Assembly: GCA_002389705.1 (NCBI GenBank)
Contig: DGQJ01000106.1
Coordinates: 7,254 to 33,008 of the forward strand
Direction of reading: 5' to 3'
DNA: 25,755 bases
Origin: Bacteroidales bacterium UBA4417
GTDB lineage: Bacteria; Bacteroidota; Bacteroidia; Bacteroidales; UBA4417
Both the position numbers and the translations under genes were made by a program. The notes under the pieces were generated by a model. That model was not told where the DNA came from and did not search any database. It saw only the letters and a program-made list of their open reading frames with translations. Positions 9,417 to 15,459 of this stretch are shown in pieces (positions within the stretch are counted from its first letter, which is position 1; every line of letters begins with the position of its first letter).

Positions 9417-9603
9417 AATCGAAAAACAAATTGAGATTTTGAATAAAATGAAACTACCAGGGTGTTTGCGTGGAAGTTGCTTTTTGCGGCAGTTCAGCCG
9501 ATGCCTGTTAGTGCTGAACAAGAGTGATAAGTTAAAACTGTTTAGTTTTTATGCCTCATGCCTTACAGGCGCCGATCGTATTAGTGATTATCCTGAAAAC
9601 ACA

Positions 9604-9632
9604 AAACCACCGGGCGAATAACCCTGGTGGTT
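9604..9632 (-). terminator. Terminator-like hairpin downstream of the 9773-10282 gene
   Basis: Inverted repeat AAACCACC(GGG) / (CCC)T(GGTGGTTT) with one unpaired base and a short loop. In the leftward direction it is followed by a T-rich but interrupted tract. It lies about 140 bases beyond the stop of the leftward DUF4402 gene, so its assignment is uncertain. Confidence 0.4.
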
Positions 9633-9772
9633 TATGTGACTCAAATACAACGAATAAGTCCAACACTCAATTCGTATCTTTATTGATTATGTGTTTGTGC
9701 GTATTGTTTTTTTTGAACCAGGCTCATCAGCCGAAATCAAAAGCAACATCAAGGTCGTTGATTTAATTTGCT

Positions 9773-10282
9773 TTAGTTATAAGCAAATGTAAGTGTAAAA
9801 GCGCCAGAGTATAATCCGGCCGGGTTATCAATCAGCGATCCCACGTTGAGGGTGGCACCCAGGTAAACAAACTGTTGCCCGTTGGTAAGTATACCGGTTC
9901 CTGTACCGGCCTGCGGGTACGAAACCCAGTTGCTGACCACCATGGTTTTGTTGGAATTTTGATGGGTAAGCACAGCCGGTCCTGTAGGCAATTGAATGGA
10001 GAACATGGCATCAGGAGCTCCGGTTATGTAGAAAATACCTGATTTTGCCACCCCGCCGCTGAGAATAACCGAACCGCTTGCAGAGCGAATACCATCGGGA
10101 GTAACAATAACCTGTCCTCCTTGTACCTCGGGTGAGAACCGTCCGAAATTAAGTTGCGAAGTTTCAGTTGCTGTTAAGGCAGAAATAACCTCGGCAAAAG
10201 CTTGCGCTGTAACGCTGGCCTGGCTATAGGCCTTCGAACAGAAAGAAAAAACAACGAGCAATGGGAGTATAAACCTGAGCAT
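9773..10282 (-). CDS. DUF4402 secreted pilin-like protein (divergent member)
   Basis: The protein has 169 residues with a signal peptide of about 20 residues (ending KAYSQ). The mature chain starts ASVTAQAFAEV, then SQLNFGRFSP, matching the DUF4402 N-terminal strand pattern with NFG at residues 45-47. The middle has the family's GG.V...G hairpins, and the chain ends AGLYSGAFTLTFAYN with a penultimate Tyr. It differs from the two closely related neighbours but shares the FAEV N-terminal motif with the 142-residue protein at 11498-11926. It lies 114 bases downstream of copy B, separated by that gene's terminator. No promoter was recognised. It is probably another subunit of the same extracellular structure, perhaps with a different position in it; that is inference from family and location. 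Confidence 0.8.
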   Translation of the reverse strand: MLRFILPLLVVFSFCSKAYSQASVTAQAFAEVISALTATETSQLNFGRFSPEVQGGQVIVTPDGIRSASGSVILSGGVAKSGIFYITGAPDAMFSIQLPTGPAVLTHQNSNKTMVVSNWVSYPQAGTGTGILTNGQQFVYLGATLNVGSLIDNPAGLYSGAFTLTFAYN

Positions 10283-10342
10283 GATTAACAGAACTTGAAT
10301 GTAAAATCAAATGGCAGAAAACAAGGCAATAACAAAAGCTTG

Positions 10343-10380
10343 AAAAAAAAGGGTGGAAGGAAACCTGTCACACCCTTTTT
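10343..10380 (-). terminator. Intrinsic terminator after DUF4402 copy B
   Basis: Ten-base arms AAAAAGGGTG / CACCCTTTTT (10346-10355 and 10371-10380) enclose a loop of about 15 bases. In the leftward transcript the stem is followed by U residues. It begins 17 bases past the stop of the gene at 10397-10906. Confidence 0.75.
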
Positions 10381-10396
10381 CTGGATTGTCGGAATC

Positions 10397-10906
10397 TTAG
10401 TTATAGTTAACCGTAACTACTAAATCGGCAGCGTTGGTATAAAGACCCGAAACCTGTGCGGCAGCAACATGCAGTGTGCCACCAACAAATATATCTTCGC
10501 TTCCGCTGGCCAGTGAACCGGTAGCAGTAGGTGTGCTTGTAAAATTATCAACGGTCATGTTGTTAGCGCCGTTAGTAAGAATCACCGAAGCGGGTAAGGT
10601 AATAGCATAGGTAGTACCAGCCTGCCCCGAAACTGTAAATTTAGCAGCAGTAGGTGAACCGGTAATAACAGGAAGTGTAACTCCGCCGGTTTGGGTGCGT
10701 GTGCCGGCAGGATCGAGAACAACAGTACCGCCTAAAACAGGGCTGACAGCAACATTACCAAAAACCAAGTCAACAGTTTTAACGATGGAGATAGGGCCGA
10801 TAATGTTGGCCGAAGAAGTAGCGGTTGCCGAAACCTGGGCTTTAGCAGTGAATGAAGCAATGGTAAGGATAGCAACCAGTGAGAAGAGAACGGATAATTT
10901 TTTCAT
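10397..10906 (-). CDS. DUF4402 secreted pilin-like protein (copy B)
   Basis: This 169-residue protein is a close paralogue of the one at 8661-9173. The first 33 residues are the same (signal peptide ending AKA, then QVSATATSSA), followed by ..KTVDLVFGNVAVSP and the same hairpin order, ending DLVVTVNYN. The identical N-terminus is also identical at the DNA level, whereas the remaining body differs at many positions, so the two genes are mosaics. There are no Cys residues. The C-terminal alternating-hydrophobic strand with penultimate Tyr fits recognition by a PapD-like chaperone such as the one at 7374-8228. The gene has its own sigma-54-like promoter and a strong terminator. The two copies may be alternative or co-assembled subunits; the sequence does not decide. 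Confidence 0.85.
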   Translation of the reverse strand: MKKLSVLFSLVAILTIASFTAKAQVSATATSSANIIGPISIVKTVDLVFGNVAVSPVLGGTVVLDPAGTRTQTGGVTLPVITGSPTAAKFTVSGQAGTTYAITLPASVILTNGANNMTVDNFTSTPTATGSLASGSEDIFVGGTLHVAAAQVSGLYTNAADLVVTVNYN

Positions 10907-10989
10907 TGTTTTGAGTTTTTTATGAGTTTTTTTTAGTTGGATTTACATCGTCTTGAGCGATATAATTAATATTTCATAAACCGTGCCAC
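10809..10989 (-). repeat. 181-bp direct repeat, copy B
   Basis: Matches 9076-9256 with one difference (A at 10962 against G at 9229). It covers the sigma-54-like promoter, the leader dyad and the first 33 codons of the gene. The upstream boundary coincides with the -24 box. Confidence 0.95.
10943..10965 (-). promoter_or_regulatory. Dyad/hairpin in leader of DUF4402 copy B
   Basis: Same inverted repeat as upstream of copy A. The only base that differs between the two 181-bp blocks falls in this stem and turns a G-C pair into a G-U pair in the leftward transcript, so pairing is retained. The function is unknown. Confidence 0.4.
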
Positions 10990-10990
10990 G
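10971..10990 (-). promoter_or_regulatory. Candidate sigma-54 promoter of DUF4402 copy B
   Basis: Minus-strand TGGCACG (10982-10988) is a perfect -24 box, with ATGAA at the -12 position, as for copy A. The sequence upstream of the box differs from copy A immediately. Confidence 0.4.
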
Positions 10991-11135
10991 AAATTTCTTC
11001 CTCTTGCCACCTGATGATAAGATTATATTTTTATATTTTATAAATAATTAATATACAGCGTATTGTAAATTTGTAAAATGCTGGTCTCCGGAAAATTCAG
11101 ATTAATCGGACAGGTAGGAAGTTCGTAATTTTGTT

Positions 11136-11148
11136 TCAAATTGCGACA
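11136..11148. promoter_or_regulatory. Candidate upstream activator site, copy B
   Basis: TCAAATTGCGACA, identical to 9404-9416 and at almost the same distance (147 against 148 bases) from the promoter block. Proposed as a binding site for an enhancer-type activator; unproven. Confidence 0.35.
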
Positions 11149-11336
11149 GGAGTAATCTCAATCTTAGATATTCATTGTAAAGAATATCAGGTATAAACCG
11201 TTTTTAAAGGTGCCAGTTCAGTATACCTTTAATTCTTATAATAAATAATCATATTTACACAATTTAATAAGGTAAGATGAATTTTACCTGAAAATTGTAA
11301 TATTGTCCGGTTAAGAATGGTATGGAAGAGAAAGTA

Positions 11337-11413
11337 AGCAGGCGCAATCAGGTGTAGTTCTGTGAGTATGGGTAGCGGGAAAGAAATGGAAAGTTTGAAG
11401 AGTTGCGCCTGCT
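11337..11413. repeat. Inverted repeat with 55-base centre
   Basis: Arms AGCAGGCGCAA (11337-11347) and TTGCGCCTGCT (11403-11413) are perfect complements, GC-rich in an AT-rich gap, and enclose 55 bases. It lies about 85 bases past the stop of the leftward gene at 11498-11926, so it could fold in that transcript's 3' end. The 3' U-tract in the leftward direction is weak (TTACTTTCTC). It could be a terminator variant or a structured RNA; the sequence does not decide. Confidence 0.45.
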
Positions 11414-11497
11414 GGAATTTTTATAAGTGATTTGTCTCGTAGACTTGTGTTTTTAGAAAATTGGTCAGTGTATGCTGAAGTAAATTTGAGTATTGTA

Positions 11498-11926
11498 TTA
11501 ATTGTAAGCCAGCACAATATTTATATCTCCTTTATAGGATGCTGCGGCCTGATCCACTAAGTTCTGATTGGCTTCACATTGCAGGCTTATGGATTGGGTG
11601 CCATTAATAGCATTGCTGTCAGTTCCCAGGTTGCTGGTTGCCATAGTTTCGAGCGAAATCTTTTGCTGATCATTGCTGGTGAGATTCGCTTTTCCCAGAA
11701 TAAGTGAACATGAGGCTGAGGATGCACTCTTCACATTGATTTGGCCAAGGTCCATGGTTTGGGCCTGATTCCGGTATACGGTAAACGAAGTTTGTGACTG
11801 AGTGCTGGCACTCAAGGGCTCAACCACCTCTGCAAACATGTGGCCGGTAACCGTTGTCTGCGAAAATACATTTATGTTTATCATTACCAGAATTGCCAGG
11901 GCTGAAACTATGATGATCCTTTTCAT
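11498..11926 (-). CDS. Small secreted pilin-like protein, divergent DUF4402 relative
   Basis: The 142-residue protein has a signal peptide ending VFSQ (about residues 1-23). The mature N-terminus TTVTGHMFAEVVEPLSAST resembles the VTAQAFAEV start of the protein at 9773-10282, and the end INIVLAYN has the same penultimate Tyr and alternating hydrophobics as the DUF4402 neighbours. It lacks the NFG strand motif, is about 27 residues shorter, and carries two Cys (C73, C117) absent from the others, so a single disulphide is possible. It is the first of the four small secreted genes in the direction of transcription and lies just downstream of the NtrC-type regulator gene. It could be a distinct subunit, for example a tip or base subunit; this is inference. 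A TGGTAC at 11979-11984 on the minus strand weakly resembles a -24 box but has no -12 match. Confidence 0.65.
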   Translation of the reverse strand: MKRIIIVSALAILVMININVFSQTTVTGHMFAEVVEPLSASTQSQTSFTVYRNQAQTMDLGQINVKSASSASCSLILGKANLTSNDQQKISLETMATSNLGTDSNAINGTQSISLQCEANQNLVDQAAASYKGDINIVLAYN

Positions 11927-12227
11927 GGTGTAAAATATTTTTACTGTTCGCGATTAAACATGGACTAATTTATTACATGTACCACGTTAAAACAAGAAAT
12001 GGAGGAAAAATATTTCACAGTTAACCTGTGAATAGACGAGCAATCAATTAAAAATATTTATAAAATATTGAAATACAGGTGTATAGTAAATGTAACTATT
12101 GCTATAAAAATTTACACACAAGTAAAATAATTTTACTGTAGCGTAAATAAAATCAAGTGTATTTTGTAAGAGACTGAAATTTAGGCTTATAGATAAAACA
12201 GGGTAGTATTGGGTAATGTTGGAGGTA
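11927..12227. other. AT-rich intergenic region between NtrC-type regulator and small secreted protein
   Basis: About 300 bases without a gene; a 73-codon minus frame (12044-12265) overlaps the regulator's end and looks non-coding. It contains AT-rich dyads, the clearest being AGTAAAAT-A-ATTTTACT at 12121-12137. No U-tract follows in the leftward direction, so it is more like a binding site than a terminator. Confidence 0.5.
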
Positions 12228-13583
12228 TCAGTTTTGCTTGATTTCGTATTTCTCGATTTTCGCATTTAGTGTAGGCCGGGAAATACCCAGAATGCGCGAA
12301 GCATCCACTTTATTCCATTTTACATGGTACAGCACCTGTTTTATATATGTTTTTTCTACTTCGTCGAGCGTAGTGAGTGCCGAGATGGATAAGCTCTCTA
12401 CTTCATTTCCGCTTGGATTCTGCGGTATTGAAAATGAATCCTTTTCAAGTACATTTCCCCGAACAATAATCATGGCCTGCAGGATTGAGTTCTCCAGTTC
12501 CCTGATGTTACCCGGCCAGTTGTAACTTTTTAATTTCTCGAAAACACCTTCTCCGATCTGGCTGATATTTTTCTGAAGTTTTCGGTTGAATCGTTGTATA
12601 AAGAAATAGGTAAGGTCGTTTATATCATCCTTACGTTTACGCAATGGCGGCAGCTCAATGGTAAAAACTTTAAGCCTGTAATATAATTCCTCTCTGAAAC
12701 GCCCTTCGGCAATCAGTTGTTCCAGGTTTTTATTGGTCGATGCAATTATCCTGGCTTTAAGTGGCAGTGGTTCCGCAAGCCCGGGTTTTTCGAATTCCAT
12801 TTCCTGCAAAACCCTGAAAAGTTTAATCTGCACATGGTCGGAGAGGTTCGAAATCTCATCCAGGAAAATGGTTCCTTCACCAGCAGTTTCAAATTTTCCT
12901 CTCTTATTTTCAGTGGCACCGGGGAACGCGTCTTTTTCATACCCGAATAATTCTCTTTCGAGCGCTTCGTCGTTTAAGGCTGAACAGTTTACAACTGAAA
13001 ACGGGTAATCGCGGGTAATACCGCTGTAATGTACCAGCTTGGCAATCAATTCCTTGCCTGTACCTGTTTCTCCGGTAATCAGTACGCTGATCCTGTTGAG
13101 CGAAACTCGACCAATGTTTTTAAATATTTCGCGCATTACCGGAACCTTACCAATAAGCGAATTTTCCTCTATTACTTTACGGGTATCTTTGGTGAAAGGC
13201 TGCGAAATGCTTTTGTTCTGTTCGCTGATTTCGAGCGCCCGCTTTATTATTTCAATCAGTTCCTTCGAGTGGATTGGTTTTTCTATAAAATCGACTGCTC
13301 CCAGCTGTATGGCTTTAATGGTTAGCGCTACATCACCATGGCCGGTAAGCATGATAACCGGGAGTAAAGGCTGGTTTTGCTTGATGACATTGAGCACTTC
13401 AATACCCGACATCCCGGGCATCATATAATCCGTTAAAACCAGGTCGGTATTGGATGATGCAAGCATGGCAATTCCCTCTTCCCCGCTGGCTGCTGTCGAA
13501 ACACGGTAGCCTTCCTTCGAAAGTGTTTGCTTCAAAATCATCAGGATCATTTTGTCATCATCAATTACCAGTATTGTTTTCAT
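12228..13583 (-). CDS. NtrC-family sigma-54-dependent response regulator with altered GAFTGA loop
   Basis: The 451-residue protein has a receiver domain (1-120: acidic pocket D8-D10, phospho-acceptor D52 in LTDYMMPG, T80, K102), an AAA+ domain (about 142-375) and a Fis-type helix-turn-helix (about 422-447, NKVDASRILGISRPTLN). Walker A GETGTGKE is at 171-178, Walker B TIFLDE at 238-243, and R-finger/sensor residues lie in RFREELYYRL. Such proteins use ATP to open sigma-54 promoters. The loop that touches sigma-54, normally GAFTGA, reads DAFPGA here (residues 218-223), losing the first Gly and the Thr. That is unusual and may weaken or change sigma-54 contact. No partner kinase is adjacent, so it is an orphan in this window. 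The gene lies immediately upstream of, and in the same direction as, the small secreted protein genes, two of which have sigma-54-like promoters. It is a plausible regulator of them, by inference. Confidence 0.92.
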   Translation of the reverse strand: MKTILVIDDDKMILMILKQTLSKEGYRVSTAASGEEGIAMLASSNTDLVLTDYMMPGMSGIEVLNVIKQNQPLLPVIMLTGHGDVALTIKAIQLGAVDFIEKPIHSKELIEIIKRALEISEQNKSISQPFTKDTRKVIEENSLIGKVPVMREIFKNIGRVSLNRISVLITGETGTGKELIAKLVHYSGITRDYPFSVVNCSALNDEALERELFGYEKDAFPGATENKRGKFETAGEGTIFLDEISNLSDHVQIKLFRVLQEMEFEKPGLAEPLPLKARIIASTNKNLEQLIAEGRFREELYYRLKVFTIELPPLRKRKDDINDLTYFFIQRFNRKLQKNISQIGEGVFEKLKSYNWPGNIRELENSILQAMIIVRGNVLEKDSFSIPQNPSGNEVESLSISALTTLDEVEKTYIKQVLYHVKWNKVDASRILGISRPTLNAKIEKYEIKQN

Positions 13584-13771
13584 AAGTGCAATCGCTAATT
13601 TCGGTTTTCGGGCTATTTGGTTAATGGTGTAGCGGCTTAAATTTACTCAATTTTCTGATTCCCCGAATAAATAATGATTTGGAACTCTTCGGAAGTGGTT
13701 TTTGTGCCTGTTTATGTAACGGATAAGGTATGTATTTGTTCCGTTTATGTTTTGATTTATTGTGATTTAGA

Positions 13772-14371
13772 CTAGAAGGTTGAAATAGCCACGCCTGAAG
13801 AAAATACCATGATTCCGAAAAAAATTCCTGTACCTATGGCAAATCCCTGCCAGACTTTTTTTCTTTTTATTTCGTGTGCTTTCTCAGTATATCCGCTGAA
13901 ATAACTTGGGTTACGCATCAGTTCTTCGTCCCTGTAATCCAGGTTTTCACGTTTGGGTGGTGCCGAAGAGCAGGCAATAGCAGGTATTAATCCTAACGGG
14001 AAATATATACTCCCGATCAGCGTTCCGATTTTGGCAGACCGGTATCCCTTGTAATAATTGGAAGCATCTGCTACTCCGCGCAGGAAAAGGCTATCCGATA
14101 TTCCGCCGGAGCTATACTTACCGGGTACAAGCACTCCGTTTTCCGAAAGTTGTATGGCGATGCCGCTTCGATAATGCAGAGTATTAACCTCGTTACGTGC
14201 TATTCTGAATGTGTCGGGCTGGTTTTCGGGTATAAATGTTACATCCTTTGCATCCAGATGCACAATTTTGGCTTTCAGTTGCTTGCCGGTATGAAGCGTT
14301 ATAATGTCCTGTGCCACAATGCTGTTAATAGAAGCATACCATAAAATAATTAAAACAGACCAATTTTTCAT
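13772..14371 (-). CDS. Conserved Bacteroidetes-type secreted/membrane protein of unknown function
   Basis: The 199-residue protein begins with a signal peptide (ending SIVAQ, about residue 21). It continues with a small beta domain (DIITLHTGKQLKAKIVHLD...IARNEV, about 22-66), a style common in Bacteroidetes envelope proteins. Two hydrophobic segments follow (about 114-134 and 174-198), the second ending the protein, with a conserved-looking NPSYFSGYTEKA and a basic stretch KRKKVW between them. I do not recognise a named family. It is probably anchored in the inner membrane with its N-terminal domain in the periplasm. It is read in the same direction as the NtrC-type regulator, 188 bases upstream of it; whether they share a transcript is unclear. 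Confidence 0.7.
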   Translation of the reverse strand: MKNWSVLIILWYASINSIVAQDIITLHTGKQLKAKIVHLDAKDVTFIPENQPDTFRIARNEVNTLHYRSGIAIQLSENGVLVPGKYSSGGISDSLFLRGVADASNYYKGYRSAKIGTLIGSIYFPLGLIPAIACSSAPPKRENLDYRDEELMRNPSYFSGYTEKAHEIKRKKVWQGFAIGTGIFFGIMVFSSGVAISTF

Positions 14372-14390
14372 GACGATTACTAAGAGACAC

Positions 14391-14398
14391 CAAATTTA
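14391..14398 (-). promoter_or_regulatory. Bacteroidetes -7 box for the 13772-14371 gene
   Basis: Minus-strand TAAATTTG matches TAnnTTTG and lies 20 bases before the ATG. No clear -33 TTG is seen. Confidence 0.35.
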
Positions 14399-14514
14399 AT
14401 ATATTTCATGGCTGGTAGCGGAGTGTGTACTATGATTTGTTGAAAAGGGCGCGTGGTATGTTACGCTTTACAAAATGAATTGAAAATTAAATAGCTTACT
14501 AGCTGCTTTTAGCG

Positions 14515-14522
14515 TACTTTTG
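14515..14522 (+). promoter_or_regulatory. Bacteroidetes -7 box for the cold-shock-domain gene
   Basis: TACTTTTG matches TAnnTTTG. It would give a leader of about 85 bases before the ATG at 14616, long for this genome and reminiscent of cold-shock mRNA leaders. No -33 TTG at the right spacing was found, so the call is tentative. Confidence 0.3.
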
Positions 14523-14615
14523 CAATTGATATCTGTCCAGGCGAAATAATTGAACTTTGTTTAGTAATTCATGCGGTTAGGTTGATAGTTATTTTTAAGA
14601 ATTTAAATCAAAATT

Positions 14616-15068
14616 ATGGGCAGAGCACGTGAAACTTTTGGTAAAAGGGAAAATCGCACAAAACAGGAAAAGAAGAGGAAAGATAAAGAAGCAAAGAGGG
14701 CTGAAAAGAAAGAAGGCCGGGATGGCAATAACCTTGATGAAATGATTGCCTATGTTGACGAATTTGGAAGAATTACTTCCACACCTCCCGATTTAACCAA
14801 ACGTGTAGCGGTGAATGCCGAAGATATTCAGATAGGTGTTCCCAAATATGTGGAGCCCGGGGCCGGCGAACTTTTGCGTACAGGCATTGTCGCTTTTTTT
14901 AACGAGTCAAAAGGCTATGGTTTTATAAACGATTCACTTTCTGGTAAAAGTGTGTTTGTTCACATCAACGGTCTTACAGAACCCATTAAGGAGAATAATA
15001 AAGTATCCTTCGAGGTAGTTGATGGACCCAAAGGCCCCAATGCCGTAAATGTAAAACTGATAAAATAA
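14616..15068 (+). CDS. Cold-shock-domain nucleic-acid-binding protein with basic N-terminal extension
   Basis: The 150-residue protein has a C-terminal cold-shock domain (about 87-149) with the RNA-binding motifs KGYGFI (99-104) and VFVHI (113-117). The first about 37 residues are almost entirely charged and Lys/Arg/Glu-rich, followed by a linker with an FGRITSTPPD motif (50-59). This arrangement is longer than the roughly 65-70-residue stand-alone Csp proteins and is known in Bacteroidetes as a two-part Csp. It should bind single-stranded RNA or DNA in the cytoplasm and act as an RNA chaperone; the tail probably adds non-specific nucleic-acid or ribosome contacts (inference). It is monocistronic: a strong terminator follows at 15090. 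Confidence 0.9.
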   Translation: MGRARETFGKRENRTKQEKKRKDKEAKRAEKKEGRDGNNLDEMIAYVDEFGRITSTPPDLTKRVAVNAEDIQIGVPKYVEPGAGELLRTGIVAFFNESKGYGFINDSLSGKSVFVHINGLTEPIKENNKVSFEVVDGPKGPNAVNVKLIK

Positions 15069-15089
15069 GTTCCTTTTTATTATGATGAG

Positions 15090-15124
15090 GCATCCGGAAG
15101 CTGTATAGCTACCGGATGCTTTTG
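15090..15124 (+). terminator. Intrinsic terminator of the cold-shock-domain gene
   Basis: Arms GCATCCGGAAGCT (15090-15102) and AGCTACCGGATGC (15107-15119) pair with one mismatch around a four-base loop and are followed by TTTTG. It begins 22 bases past the stop codon. Confidence 0.85.
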
Positions 15125-15459
15125 TATTATAGCCCTTTGCAATTATATATTATAAGTTGGCCATGCTTTTTGTACCTGAAATGATAGAACCTGTTTACTA
15201 CGCTGCAACATATCAAGGTATATACGAAATGCCAACTGCATAATAAGTATGATAGCACCTGATAAAAACCGGCAATGTTTATGTGCATAAAATCAGTTTG
15301 TTACGCACTGCACCTTCCTGGTTGGGTTTATTGTCATAGAGGCTTAACAAGAAATTTCGTAATTTTACCCCGTCAGAAGCCTCAATGGCATTGGGGAAGG
15401 GTGTTGTCGCATCCTGAATTGAAATAACAGCTCAGATCAATAAATCAAACAACTTTACC
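15125..15459. other. Intergenic region upstream of proC
   Basis: About 335 bases without a recognisable gene, RNA or repeat. It presumably holds the proC promoter; TAATTTTA at 15360-15367 is one base from the -7 consensus but has no well-spaced -33 element. Nothing else is seen. Confidence 0.5.

Larger units (their letters stand above)
9174..9772. other. Regulatory intergenic region upstream of DUF4402 copy A
   Basis: This 599-base gap has no credible gene; the frames at 9241-9429, 9409-9621 and 9551-9766 are short and featureless. It holds the leader and sigma-54-like promoter, an AT-rich island (9301-9325) partly matching the equivalent position upstream of copy B, the 13-base word TCAAATTGCGACA (9404-9416) shared with copy B, and the hairpin at 9604-9632. 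Confidence 0.6.
10907..11497. other. Regulatory intergenic region upstream of DUF4402 copy B
   Basis: This 591-base gap has no credible gene; a 68-codon frame at 11311-11517 overlaps the next gene's end and has no features. It holds the leader and promoter block, the AT-rich island 11034-11058 that partly matches 9301-9325, the shared word at 11136-11148, and a long-span inverted repeat (11337-11347 with 11403-11413). Confidence 0.6.

Noticed and set aside
11311-11517. A 68-codon minus-strand frame
   Set aside because: It overlaps the end of the 142-residue secreted protein gene and spans the inverted repeat; its composition is not protein-like.
11979-11984. Sigma-54 promoter for the 142-residue gene (TGGTAC on the minus strand)
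   Set aside because: Only a partial -24 match and no GC or TG at the -12 position.
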